From the NCBI RefSeq assembly GCF_028583425.1, contig NC_072801.1, forward strand, positions 63,999,766 through 64,063,765: a stretch of DNA of 64,000 nucleotides, read 5' to 3'. Under the pieces are notes generated by a model. It searched no databases, had not been told where the DNA came from, and saw only the letters and a program-made list of their open reading frames with translations. A program made the translations under genes and the position numbers. Shown piece by piece: positions 39,558-51,392 of this stretch. Position 1 is the stretch's first letter; each line of letters begins with the position of its first letter. The DNA is from Eublepharis macularius (taxonomy: Eukaryota > Chordata > Lepidosauria > Squamata > Eublepharidae).

Positions 39558-42500
39558 CTGGAAGGATGCAGAAAAGAAGAACGTGAAAGGAAATGGTGGT
39601 GGGGGGAGGGGGGATCCAAAAAAGCCAGAGATTAACCAAACCAATGCTAGGACTCAACTACACTTGTAAACTAAGAGGGCCAATCGAAAATACATACACA
39701 CAGCAAAATCAATGAAAAGCTCAAGCCAGCAAAAGGCACCCACCATACGCAGAAGCTCATGAAACAATTATTTGAAATCAGCAGTTTTTCAAAGGCTAGA
39801 AAATTGGCTTTTTCCTTCTCTCTCTTTAAAGATTCAAGCAGAGTTTCCCAGGAACCTAAATTCTCATCTTTACACAACAAGTGATTAAAATGTGGAATTC
39901 GTTGTCAGTGGAGAGCCACATGTATCGCTTTAAATGGGACTAGACAGATTCATGGAGGACCAGTCTATCAGGGGCTATTCGCTCTCCCATAAAAAACCTA
40001 CCAGGGAAACCTTCCATGTGGCAGCCTTGTTCTCACTGTGCTGTATCAGCAGCCACAGCAACAACAGGGAAACTACACAAGCCTATCCCTGTGTGAAAAA
40101 AAATCTAACATACACAAGGCCCAAAGTCAGTGTGGACAGTTGTAATACTCATCAAAATCTTTCCTTGCCACAACCCCCGTTACTCCTGCAGCAATGGACC
40201 CTAATTGGTGCTCAAAAGCCTTTGGTATAGAGCGACAAGCTGCAGTGGCAAGGGGGGCAAACTCCAAGGTCTTTCATACGTGAGAGGCCAATGAGCCACT
40301 TCCAGAAGCCAGACAATAACAAAATCAAAGCACTAACTAATAGATAAAAGGGAGTGCAGAGGACAAGCGGCATGAACGCATGTAAATGGTGCAAATTAGA
40401 CAGACCGAGCGAGGTGGAAATAAACAGCCAACCAAAGGGTTGAGAAGCAAAAAGGGAAAGATGACTGGCAAAAGAATTGGTGGGGGGAGAATATGTAAGG
40501 ACACACACAGGAAGACTGAGGAAGCCACTGGAAACATGAACAAAACATGAGAAAGGGGGAGGAACAAAGAGGAAGAGAATCCACAGTGGTTCATCTGCCC
40601 CCTTCGGCCTCTTACCTGCATCTGAGAACTGCTAAAGGGGCCATAGAGTTCAGACGTGTTTGTGTTCTCCCACTTATATTCCCACATCACCTCGGAGAGA
40701 ACATCGTCACCACCTGGCTGCTGCTCTTCACCTCCCGCTGCCGGAGAACATTATCATGTCAGGTTGCCGATTGCAACGAAAGCCCAGCAACAAAGAGCCG
40801 GAACATACAGTCAGGAGAACCACAGTGCAGCTTTGGCTGGGCTGAACTACTTCAAACCCAAAGGGGTGTGGTGGTGGAAGCTCTCCTGCAAACTATTTGT
40901 ACAGAGAGACGCAGCATGTCCAGGAGAATGCCAGACCCAAACCTTTCCCCCCATCATGCTCCTTTTCTAGGTGCCATGAAAAGCATTTCAACAGGTGACT
41001 CCCCCACCAGCAGTCTGAAGTGGTATGGGCTCAACTAAGAGCTTCTCCACGCGGTTCTCCCGATGGTGTGTTTTTGCTCTAGGGCTTCCCATTCCTCTCC
41101 CTCCCCACAACCAGAGGCAGCCCTCAGCCAGCCCACCCCATCCTCTCACCCACTGCCGTCTTCTCCCCCAGCTTTGCTTCATCAATATCCTCAGCAAACA
41201 TGTCTAGTTCAGGTTCAGGAGCAGAAGGTGCTGCAGGCGGGTGATCCAAGGCTCGGAGCCTCAAGGTCAGCTTCTCCCGGGTCTCCTGATAGATCTCATA
41301 GACACCTCGTGCTACCATTTGGTCAGCCAGCCCTGACAAGCGTTCCAGCTGCTCTTTTCGCTCAGGGGACCCAAGCTTTTGGAGATCGCCTTCCTCCGCG
41401 GGTTCTGCCTCCTCTGCCTTCAGGCGGCTCCAGGGCCTCCGCTGGCGCCCAGTGCTCTTGGGCCCACCCTTGTCTCCGAGCCTTTGGATGGCTCTCGCCA
41501 CTGTCTCACCAGGCTGCAATAAATCCACCATCCCTTCCAGCAGCGCCTTCTTGTCCAAAGGTGTTCGGCCAACCTCAAGGTCATCATCGTCATCCTCCTC
41601 CTCCTCCTCTGCAGAATCTAACGGTGCTTTCTTTCGACCAGGCGGCTGTTCCTTTATCTTGACCTGGTGGGGAAAACGGAAGGACAAATGAGGTGCGGGG
41701 AGGGGGGAACTAGTATACCTTTCAAAACTTATGGAATGCCGATCCAGACAGGTATCTGTAGTGGACACAAAATAACTCTGAAAGATGACTGTCACCATAA
41801 AGATACGCAATGAAATATCTTCCTATCCAATACTGCCTTGTTATCCATCCTTGCAGACTGCCATTACGTACAGTTAAGCACCAAGTACACTGCACTCAAA
41901 TCCTTATTCCTACATCAAGCTGACTGGGGGAGGATAAGGCAGTAGAAGTCCTTGGTCAGACTACTGTCTCTCAACCTATCTTGTTTTGAGGTCAAAAATC
42001 CTAGGGCTCATGAATGAAAAAAATCAGTTACGGAATGGAACAAAGCTTATTCTCCATGACATAAGCCAGCCGAGGTTTAAAACCAATTCTATCATGGCCT
42101 ATCTACAGAGTTACACTTCACTGTCATGGGACCATCAGAATCCCTTCCCACAATTTGTGTCGTGCAACTGTACAATCTGAACACCAGATGCTGCTGTCCT
42201 GCATCAAATGCAGATTCCTGCGCTCGAGTGATGCAATCAAGAAATCCCCACAGCCTGACTTATAACATCCTACATGTTGAACTGGGGGAAGAGTTCAACA
42301 AAGGTTCTTCACTCCAGCGGTCCTCCGCACAGGTGACACAGGGGATCTTACCCAATCTATGTTGTCCAACCAGTTGTCCCGAATCATGGCTTCCTTCTTC
42401 AAGAAGTAGTTGCCCTCTGAGTCAAAATGCCCTTCTTCCATCTCCTCCTGCAAATTGAATGGGGTAATCCGGACACCATCTTCATAGTCAATGGTGGCAG

Positions 42501-43915
42501 ATTCCTGTCCTAGAAGGGTAAGCAAGGAGAAAAATTGCTACCACTCTTCTGTAATGCAACGACTCTGCAAGTTTAGCATTTTAATTACTGAAGGTATGAC
42601 TGTGAATCCTTTTCTACTGCAAGTGTCAAGCCCATGCAGCTCCTTATATAAAAACAAGCAGTGGATTACTTTGCAGGGATTACTGAGATAACATTTGGGG
42701 GGAAGTGTTGAGCCCATAGCAGTTTTCTAACTACTGAACAACTCTTAAATCACCCCATTTTCCCTCAAGCAACCATACCGACCTACTGGTGGCATCCCAA
42801 ACACAACCACCACTCTTATCTTTACAGCGCCACGGGCTAGAAACTTGCTTTATGGTTTAAACAAGAGGGGGAAAGACTAGTATCTCACTCAGAATGCTGA
42901 ATTCTGACATCAAAATCGGCACTATCAAGCCCACACTTACCCTCCACATCATCTGATGCGAGGATATCATATTTACTGCCTCGCCCTTCGTCATCACCCT
43001 CGTCATCATCCTCTTCATCACTGTCCAATGAATGTTTGCCCTTAAAACGGCTGCCTGGCCCTCCGACTGCAGGTTCCACTAGCTGGATGGGAGACAAAGG
43101 TGCAGAAGCTACACATTTAGGAACTGAAGCCTCTACCCCTTTCCCTCAGCGTCACCAGTTTTTGGCTTCTTCAAACTAACAGTTACCCCTGTTGTAAACC
43201 ACCTCAAGTTTCCTTTATGTCTAATATGTCTATGCTGCCTATGCAGAGAACAGCGAGAGGTGGCTTGCAAAGTAAAACATGATGAAATCACAAAACAGCA
43301 TAAAATCGTTATAACAAACCATTAAAATCCAGCCAGAGGATAAAAACAATATAAAACATTTTCCAGATTTAAACAATTCTTATAAAATAGTCCTCATGCA
43401 TGAAGCAGACTGTAAAACCAGTTTAAAAACTGTGGACTGTAAAACCAGCTTAAAAATATCAAACCCCTTAATTATAAAGCCTGGGTCAAATGTTTTTGTC
43501 TGGCACCTAAAAGAGAACAGGATAGACGCCAGACAAGTCTCCCAGAGAAGTGCATTCCACAGGCAAGGTGCCACCACTAAAAAACTCCCGCTGGTCGCCC
43601 TCAACCTCACCTCTTGTAAGGAGGCTCTTAACTGGCAGGCTGTACAGTACAATAGGAGGCAGTCCTTCACATTTATATCCAAATAAAGAATCTTCCAATT
43701 TTTATGTAACAAAACCAGTATGAATTGTTCCGTGCCAGCTTTGTCTCTTGCAAACCAAGTTCAGAAAGGGGAAGAAGGAAATAGCCCTCTCTCTTACCCT
43801 CTTGCCCACATACAAAATGTTTCTGAAACTTCTCTCTCACCTTCTTCTTTGGCAAACTCATTTCCTCTTCATCCTCATTGCCTTGATCCTCAAAAGTCAC
43901 CTTGCGTTTGGACAT
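39447..43915 (-). CDS. CD2BP2: CD2 cytoplasmic tail-binding protein 2 (U5-52K), complete
   Basis: Six coding exons give 373 residues (human: 341). The protein is the U5 snRNP 52-kDa factor and also binds proline-rich tails such as that of CD2. The N-terminus reads [18 protein letters not shown]; next come a conserved acidic block and [12 protein letters not shown], then [19 protein letters not shown], and near the C-terminus the GYF domain with [19 protein letters not shown] and [12 protein letters not shown], ending in [11 protein letters not shown] exactly as in other vertebrates. The W-x-Y, GPF, M-x2-W and GYF ligand-site residues are all present. The middle exon is long and variable, which accounts for the extra length. 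All splice phases agree. Promoter and first noncoding exon are near 46.1-46.4 kb. Confidence 0.96.
40616..40737 (-). CDS. CD2BP2: CD2BP2 GYF domain, first half
   Basis: VMWEYKWEN, then [12 protein letters not shown] at the donor GTAAGA. The acceptor is taken as CTCCGGCAG, which keeps the frame (phase 1). Confidence 0.93.
41150..41663 (-). CDS. CD2BP2: CD2BP2 central variable exon
   Basis: 514 bases. Conserved islands are [44 protein letters not shown] and YQETREKL, plus [10 protein letters not shown]. Between them lie low-complexity acidic and basic stretches. Confidence 0.94.
42352..42509 (-). CDS. CD2BP2: CD2BP2 exon with the [13 protein letters not shown] block
   Basis: [20 protein letters not shown], then [11 protein letters not shown], the most conserved part outside the GYF domain. 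The donor is GTAAGA. Confidence 0.96.
42941..43082 (-). CDS. CD2BP2: CD2BP2 acidic exon
   Basis: [18 protein letters not shown], an Asp/Glu run and [13 protein letters not shown] match the human protein closely. Phase 0 in and 1 out, donor GTAAGT. Confidence 0.95.
43841..43915 (-). CDS. CD2BP2: CD2BP2 first coding exon
   Basis: 25 codons from MSKRKVTF to SLPKKK. The exon begins at 43922 after TTCCCCTAG, leaving seven UTR bases before the ATG; donor GTGAGA. Confidence 0.94.
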
Positions 43916-45615
43916 TCTGGCCCTAGGGGAACCGATGCAGGTTAAAGGGTAGATAGGACCACCAAGAGACTCATCCAAAGAATGCACAACATTTACGACC
44001 CAGCTCATCCGATGTTTTTTTCCTCTCTGCAGCAGAAGGCTGGTTTCGCAATTGATAAGGGCCCTTATCTCTACCTTGCAGGTGTCAAGGCATGTTTGTA
44101 AACACATAGCTGCCAACTCCATCTTTACAGGCCACACTGGTATACAGGAGATTTCTATGGGTATAATTTAACCCTTTCTATATCAGAAATACCACCACAA
44201 CTCCACTAGTTACTGATTATGATTTTTTAAAATACATATTTATATTCCCCTTCTACCCAGGATGGATCCTGAGGGTGAAACTTAAGAAGTTTAAATCAAG
44301 TTTGATGGCTATATACCAACTACAACCTTCTGGTTGCCACCTTCTGGGCGCTCCTGCACTGAAGCTGGCCTGCTTAGCATCTACTACAGCCCATTTCTTC
44401 TCTACAGTGGCTCCCACTTTGATGAAGGAGCTCTCTGACAAGGGGAGAAAGAAGTGCTATCTACAGGCGCTGCTTCAAGGCTGTCTTATTTCTGAAGGCT
44501 TTTAACAGATTGAAGCTGGAGGCATATCTTCGGAGAGGGCTGTAAAAGGAGCTTTTGTATGTTTTTAATTTTTGGAATTGTAAATTGCCCTTCACAGATA
44601 CTTTGTTAAAGAAACAAACAACATAAAAAGCCACTGTCAAAAAACCCCAAACAAGTCAGGTTGCTGCAGCTTTTGATAGCTGCTTGGCAGACCGCAATTC
44701 ATCAGCAGAAGTTCCATCACTTAAGTTTTTCCTGTTAGACTTCTGCCTGCCACACAGCTATTAACAATCAGGAAGCCTTGTAAGAAGAGAAAAATGGCAC
44801 AACAACACAAGATAACTGCAAATCAGGCTGAAGGTCCACCGAGTCGAGCATTGTGTTTGCCACAGCAGCCAACTGGATGTTTCTGAGAAGCTACAAGCAG
44901 GACACGAGGACAACAGGCTTTCCCACTTGTGCCCCCCCCCCACCCCTCAGCAACTGAACAGAGCTAACAAGGCATTAGTGAACCTATCCTCTGACATGAG
45001 AGTGTAGAGACCCCTTTTAAACCCAATTTTAGGACAGAGCTGAGAAGGGGCCACCAGTTGCTAGGGAGAGAAACCCGCACAGTTACTATGGAAACTGAGC
45101 ACTCCTCCAACCCTAATGAAGGCACACCTCTCCTTCATCTCACCTTCTCTCCAGGACTGCACTCACTATAATCTCAAATGAAAACAGCCACACCAAGACA
45201 TAGGGGGTCAAAAGATACAGGCATATTCTTTCACAACATTTTGTTTTAAAATATTTGAACTAAAAGCCTCCACATTTTTTGCTGAAAATTATATAAGTTT
45301 GCTCCCCCCTTACTTTATTCTGCTTTTAGGATTTTCACATTACTTGGAGCCTTATTTCATGAGGGAATTAATAGGAGTGGAGAATTAGACTGCCACAATA
45401 AAGGAGACCCATGTTATCTCGCCCTCCTCCTTCAGCCTTATCAAAACCCCAGAAAAGTTTTCTAGCTTTCCTTCACCTGCATAAAGACTAAAAAGCCACC
45501 TTGTACCTCACATTTACACAGGTGAATCAACTGACTCAAGCCCACCCTGGCTACCAAACCGATCCACCTTTTAGAAGGCACCTCAAGGCTCTAGCCTCTC
45601 ACTCACAGATACAAC

Positions 45616-46018
45616 TAAGGGTTGCCAGCTCTGGGCAGGGAAATTTCTTGAGATTTGGTGGAGCCAGGGGAAGGGAGGGACCTCAGCAATGTGTAACAAC
45701 TGCACTTTTATACCTCCCTTCTGGACAGATTAATGCCCACTCAGAACGGTGAATAAAGTCAGTGTTATTATTACCCCCACAATATAGCTGGGAAACTGGG
45801 CTGAGATGAGTGGCTTACCCAAGGCCACTACTCAGCTCATGGCAGGACTATGTTCGAACCAGCAGAGTACTGATTCGCAACTCAACCAATTAACCACTAT
45901 GCTACGGCAGTCCACCTTCCAAAGCAACCAGTCTCTCCAGGGAAACTGAACTGTGTGGCCTGGAGACCAGCTGCAATTCCGGGAGATCTCCAGCTACCAC
46001 CTGGAGGCTGGCAACCCA
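45616..46018. mobile_element. TAGGGTTGCC MITE split by a SINE
   Basis: The left half (to about 45690) and right half (from about 45908) are the two halves of the repeat. A tRNA-type SINE on the minus strand sits between them. Confidence 0.55.
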
Positions 46019-46119
46019 GTGCCCCCACTTTCTCCCTCCAGATGCCCCCCCATAACTCCCAACAGGCCATGCGCAATAAATAATCAGAATGTGCAAATAG
46101 GCAAATGCGGAGCCCACGC

Positions 46120-46370
46120 CCACCTCAGCCCTTATGCCGCTGCTTCCCCAGCTCCCGACGCACTACCGCGCAGGCATCAACATCCGGGGTCTGCCACCGT
46201 TCGAAGCGGATACGACGGAAAGCGAACAGAGCCATTTCCCCTCCAATAGCGGAAATGACGTCAACTTTTGGCAGCGGATTGCTTCGTTGCCGCTGATAAG
46301 CACAGCTGGAAGAAGTGCGGGCAAACTTTAAAGGCGCAACGTTCCTGTCGCCTTTTCCTCTTACCTCAGG
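46120..46370 (-). promoter_or_regulatory. CpG-rich CD2BP2 promoter with CRE and CCAAT box
   Basis: A CpG-rich stretch in otherwise CpG-poor DNA contains a full palindromic TGACGTCA (46256-46263) and a CCAAT (46243-46247). Two plausible donors for an untranslated first exon read GAG/GTGGGC (exon end 46124) and GAG/GTAAGA (exon end 46365). The CRE and CCAAT positions favour the first. The gene body begins 2.2 kb downstream on the minus strand. Confidence 0.5.
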
Positions 46371-46492
46371 CCTTTCGGTTTAAAAGAGATTTTTTAAAAA
46401 TTGACTAGATCGTACAATTGTGTAGGAGTTCTGAGGTCTTTCGAGACTCTTTTATATACTAATCCCCTATCCTTTAAAAGATTGGATCCCCA

Positions 46493-46716
46493 AATTGGGT
46501 TGCCATCTCTGGATTAGGAAATTCCTGGAGGTTTTGGTGTTGGGTGGATCCTGGGGAGTGCGGGGTTTGGGGAGGGGAAGGACCTCAGCGGGGTATAATG
46601 CGATAGAGTTCGTCCTCAAAACAGCCATTTCCTTCAGGTGAATTGGTCTCTGTTTTCTGGAGATCACTTGTAATTTCAGGAAATTTCCATCTGGAGGTGG
46701 ACAAGCCTGTTTTCCA
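46493..46716. repeat. Diverged TAGGGTTGCC-family copy
   Basis: GGGTTGCCATCTCTGG, GACCTCAGCGGGGTATAATG and a final CTGGAGGTGG match the family. Lies upstream of the CD2BP2 promoter. Confidence 0.5.
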
Positions 46717-47929
46717 AGAGCCACTGGTGTAAGGAACGCTTAGAAGGGTCGCACTGTTAAGGTGTTGCAGTAAAAGCAGCAAAGGCTCACTCAGTGTGGC
46801 AGATGCTTTCATGGACCAGATCCCACGGAAGCTTATGCCACAATGAATTAGCGATCTAAACTGCTCTATTCAGAAGCAAGTCCCAAATTATTCAGTTGAA
46901 GTTACTCCCAGGAAAACGTCTTAGAAATTGCAGCCTAAACCTGCCAGCCTTTAAGGTGAACCAAAAGCAAGGCTCGTTCTTAATCGAGTTTTGTCGTCAG
47001 AGAGGATTTTTCTTTTGTCGTCAAAGAGGATTTCTTCGAACCACCATAAAATCTAACATAAGGAACTATCAGTAGAGCAAAACGGCCACTTTCCCGAGCC
47101 CCCTTTTTCAAAAATCAAGTTGGCGTGATGCAGAAATAGATATACAGTCACACAACACGTTCATGTCAGGTATCTGAAGAAGGGAGCTCTGACTCTCAAA
47201 AGCTTAGACTCTAAAACATTTTTTTTTGGTCTCTGTCACTGGAGTCAAATCCAACACGTTTATAGAGGATCAATTTAAGTGTTTTGCCAGGAGACAAAGA
47301 CTTACCAGTCCTTTACTGCAGCCATAAATTCACCAGGTGTACATCACCAGGTGTACACCCAAAGATGCACCGGTTGACCATCTGCCTGTCTAGAAGCTAT
47401 TCCAGGCCAATCCCGTCCTTCAGGAACTCTTATTCTGAAGTGGAGAGGACATTTGTTATGCCAGAGAATTATTATATATTAATATATCAATCTATGATGT
47501 ATCAATATGAAGGGGAAACAAGCTCAGAAAAACTGACTCTTTATGGGGAATTGTAGCGATTTAGGAATATTTTAAATAAAGTTGACCCAGTTCCCCCTCC
47601 CAACCACCCTTCCATTTTCTGCAGCAGTTTCTTCTTCTGATCACTACAGTCTTCCTTAACAAGGATCCCTTTCCGGACCAAGAAAGAATTTTCAGCGAGT
47701 GGTTAACATCCTCAGCACATTTCGGCTTAGTTAGTTCCTCTTTGTAGCCGGTTGGACTCTTTGCTCTTGGAGTGAAACGTCGGTGAGAAAAGCAAGGAAC
47801 TGCCATTCTAGTGGATGCGAGTCTCGTCTCCTGTCCCAACTTTCCCTGGAAGGTGCAATCAAGTGATTTTCAGACACCTGAATGGAGAAGGCCAGGTGAG
47901 CTCAAGCCCCACCCCTCACCTAGGAACCA

Positions 47930-48021
47930 TCGCCCTGGCTGAGCGGGCGGGGGGCGGGGAGGAAACTGACCGTCCCTCAGCACTCTCATCCCAAAGGGCC
48001 ACTTGATGACTTGGCGCCAAG
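47930..48021 (+). promoter_or_regulatory. Probable promoter / noncoding exon 1 of the sesquipedalian-like gene
   Basis: A GC-box-rich stretch (GGGCGGGGGGCGGGG near 47945) is followed by GGCGCCAAG/GTGAGG, a good donor ending at 48021. Its phase is irrelevant because it would be untranslated. It fits the acceptor just before the ATG at 48762. Confidence 0.35.
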
Positions 48022-48761
48022 GTGAGGCACTTCAGGTGGGACGAAAACTCCTTCCCCTGCGCTCAAACCCTTTAGTCTTGCCTGGATCTGTGCCCGGCTG
48101 GTGGTAAATATCCTCCCCGTAGGATCCTGGGCGGATCAGGCCTTCATTTCTGCAGAGGCAGCCGCTCCCAACACACTCCCAAAGGGAGGGCTTTTGCTCT
48201 TTCCACCACTTTCTGCCGCGTTCCCTCATTTGGCTCTTCCATTTGTCATTTCTTTTCCTTCTCCCTCGCCCACTTCTTCGTTTTTTTGGCTTATCCTTTC
48301 ATTTATTCTTGCCCTTGTCCATCCCTTCTCTTTGTTTAGTCAGCCTCTCCTCGAGTCCTGTGTACCCCCACACCTTTGTCCACTCCCTTTTTAGCGGTAT
48401 TTAACTCTTTTCCATCTTAGCTGGCTCTTCCCTTGATGCTGTTCCCTCAGCTAGTTATCTTATTTCTAGCTCTAAATGTTGGTTTCCTTTCTCTAGAAAG
48501 TAGTTTCATTCTTGATTTTTTTTCACCCTCATTTTTCCCATCTCCTTTCCTTGTCCCAGTTCCTCATTTTATTCTTTATTGTTTTTATCTGCTTTCAATT
48601 TTCTATTTTTACCTGCATTTCCCCCAACTTTATGCACCTATTTATATTCATGATCCTTCCACTGCTGTTTTAGTCTGTTGTTTCCTTAGATACTAACTCT
48701 CTCCTCCCACACTCACCCCCATCTTCCATCATCATCTCTACACTTCCAGGGTCTAACTACC

Positions 48762-49385
48762 ATGAAACTCCACATCTCCAGCGCTTTGGTCTCTTCCCGC
48801 TTGGAACATGCCCCAGACCGGCAGGGATTACTGTATAAAAAGAGCAGTCGCAGTTCCTCCTACCACCCTTGTTGGTGCCAGCTCTGGGGTAATCTTCTCT
48901 TCTACCGGGCGCGAGGAGGAGAACGAGATCCTCCTAAACTCATCATTTTAGAAGGATGTACTGTGGAGCTGCGAGAATCCACATCTGAACCATACGCCTT
49001 TGAAATTTCTTACCCCTGTGGATTACTTGGTAAGCAGGCATACCAGATGGCAGCCCAGAATCAAGAAACCATGGAGGGCTGGGTACGAGCACTCAGCACC
49101 GCAGGGTTTGGATACCTCCGTGCCTTGGTTGCAGAGCTGGAAGGGCAATTTCAAATGCTGAAGAACCAGCAGCCCCTCAAATTGGAGGTAGACCCAGTAG
49201 CCTCAAAAAAGATCTTTAAGGCACCCCTTCCTAAAATGGGGGCTGAAAAGGGATACAATGAGAAAAATTTCTCACTACTCCATCAAGAATTTGGAGAGGA
49301 CATTGTGAGATTAAGACATATATGGCAAGAAGAGATGAAGGGCAAGAAGCCACCAGCAGAAGACAATTTGATAGACTTAGGATAG
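48762..49385 (+). CDS. Sesquipedalian-like PH-domain protein (third PHETA paralog)
   Basis: 207 residues in one coding exon. It starts MKLH, like PHETA1/PHETA2 (Ses1/2), followed by a pleckstrin-homology domain (about 20-125): LLYKKSSRSSSYHPCW, LFYRARGGERDPPKLIILEG, CTVELRES, FEISYPC and NQETMEGWVRALSTAGF. The C-terminus has NFSLLHQEFGEDIVRLRHIW, which keeps the F-x3-H spacing of the F&H motif by which sesquipedalians bind OCRL/INPP5B. By homology the protein acts on endosomes in receptor recycling and endosome-to-Golgi traffic. It lacks the long proline-rich linker of PHETA1, so it is shorter. An acceptor (CACTTCCAG, ending 48749) precedes the ATG by 12 bases, so a noncoding first exon is likely. 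Confidence 0.85.
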   Translation: MKLHISSALVSSRLEHAPDRQGLLYKKSSRSSSYHPCWCQLWGNLLFYRARGGERDPPKLIILEGCTVELRESTSEPYAFEISYPCGLLGKQAYQMAAQNQETMEGWVRALSTAGFGYLRALVAELEGQFQMLKNQQPLKLEVDPVASKKIFKAPLPKMGAEKGYNEKNFSLLHQEFGEDIVRLRHIWQEEMKGKKPPAEDNLIDLG

Positions 49386-49515
49386 AAAAATCGGCAGCAT
49401 CAAGCACGTGACTATAAGAGCAAATCTCATGGGAGAGCTGGAATGATACTGCTAGGAATAACTTCCTGAGTCAACTATTTGATGTGCATCTGGGAAACAG
49501 ACACATTTGAGTATG

Positions 49516-49521
49516 AATAAA
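49516..49521 (+). terminator. Polyadenylation signal of the sesquipedalian-like gene
   Basis: AATAAA about 130 bases past the TAG stop codon. Confidence 0.6.
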
Positions 49522-49559
49522 TTAAAGTCAGTGAGCACTGCATTATTTACTTTGCTGGG

Positions 49560-50900
49560 AATGAGGGAGGAAGGTTAGCGATGGAGGTCTCTTGAGTCTA
49601 CCAACAAAATGCTTCAGAGAGTGCTTATAGGGGAAGGGAGGAGGCTTTAAGCAATGCAGATCCTTCATGTGAAAGCAAACTCTGCTGTACCAAATGTTAG
49701 ATTTGGTCCAAGTGATCTATCAACCGTGATTCCTAACCCAGTATCAACTAGGCTAGAAAGATCTCCAAACTTTTGAACCTGTGGGCACTTTTGATAACAC
49801 TGAGTTCGCACCATCAGACGTCTGTCACAGGAATAGCATGGCAAACCACAAAATGGCTGCCATGGTGGCACAGGTCAATCACAAGATATTGGGAGGTTCC
49901 AAACCAAGTGTATTCCTATGATGGAAGCAGCTATTTCTGAATGGGTGTTTCCTGCAGACACAATGGACCTCCTGGGCTCTTTTGAAACACCTCCTGCTCC
50001 AATTAACATGGGAGTAATCCAGGACTGGCTCTTTGTTTTGAAGAAGTTGGCAGTGGGTACACCAGCAGAGGCAACAACAGGCACCATGTTGGGAGTCATC
50101 AGCCTTGGTTTACCTCAGTGGTTTTCTTGTCTCCCCTACAATCCTTTAACAAGAACTGAACCAGGACCCTTCTGCATGTACTCCACCACTGAGGAATCAT
50201 ATCCCTTCTATCATAAGTAATTCCCACCCCCCGATTTCAATATAATGCTATGTAATTCCCTTGTCATATATTTTTCCAGCTCAGGTTTAAATCCAAGAAC
50301 GATCTTTGCTCCCGGTAACTGGAAAGCATATCCCCAACACTGATTCTTCTGATGATTTGAAGTCAAATTCTGATCACCAGCCTAAATTTTATGCCTGGCT
50401 ACTTTGAGTCTACATCCCCGTGCACAGCTGCCTTTTGGCCACCCGAGTTTCCAAAAGAACAATCTGATTTATTGGCATTCTACTGACCCCATAATATACA
50501 GACCAGCAGCCAGAGTGGTGGTATCAAGCTAGGACTGAGGAGCCCTGGGCTCATACACCCAGTTGCTGTGAAGCTGATTAGGTAACCTCAGCCTCAACCT
50601 ACTTCTGTGCAGATAAAACAAACACAAACACCAACCCAAAGTCCTTGGAAGGGCAGGAGAAAAATGCATGGAATAAAATTAGTTGGAGTGTCTGCATGGA
50701 TAGAGTTTGGGGCTTGGAATAGGGAGACAGGATTCTGACATGAAGTTCACTAAGGAAACTTGGGCTAACCTACTTAGCCGAGTTGTTGCGATAAAACTGA
50801 GTAAGCCTCTTTTATGCCACCATAAGAACTAGGAAGAGTGTAGTGACAAATCTGATCCAGCCCCAATGGGCAAAGCTATCCTATGGCCCTTGGGATGCCT
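49560..50900. other. Intergenic stretch, no gene recognised
   Basis: Holds no convincing exon. A 100-codon plus frame at 49918-50220 has no family I know and looks like part of a dispersed repeat; a weak tRNA-SINE-like piece lies near 50.5-50.7 kb. Confidence 0.4.
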
Positions 50901-50949
50901 GACCCAACCCCAGTTCATAATCCTAAACAAGTGTTTGTGATCATGTAAC

Positions 50950-51365
50950 TTGTTCAATTTATTTTCTTCATTTATACCATGCCTTTCTCCCCAATGTGGA
51001 CCCTAAAGCAGCTTGCAACAATCTCCTCCGTTTTACCCCCACAGTAGATTTCATGTTTATGCATATTTTTTAAATTTTCTGCTAACATACTCTTATTGTA
51101 TCTCTTTCACTCAATGTCCCAACTGTTGTTCATTATTGTACTTTGCTCAGTGAATGTCCTAGCTGTTGATTATGTTGTATTTTCACTTGCACTGTGTAAT
51201 CCACCTTGAATATGAATGAGGTGGAAATAACAACAGCAATAATAATAAAGGTTAGACTGAGGACATGTGACTAACCCAAGGTTCCCTGAGCACGCTTCCC
51301 TGGTGGAGTGAGGATTCAAGCGTGGGTCTCACAGATCCTAGTCTGACACTTAACCACTACCAGAT
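50950..51365 (-). repeat. tRNA-derived SINE interrupted by a second repeat
   Basis: Same family as at 7.7 kb; its two parts (50950-51046 and about 51250-51365) are split by a repeat also found, inverted, at 1.87-2.1 kb (CTCAATGTCCCAACTGTTGT, TGTAATCCACCTTGAATATG). Confidence 0.55.
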
Positions 51366-51392
51366 GCTGGAAGGCGGCCACTGAAACAAGTA

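Noticed and set aside
41063-41662. 199-codon plus frame.
   Set aside because: Antisense to the central exon of CD2BP2; proline-rich shadow without homology.
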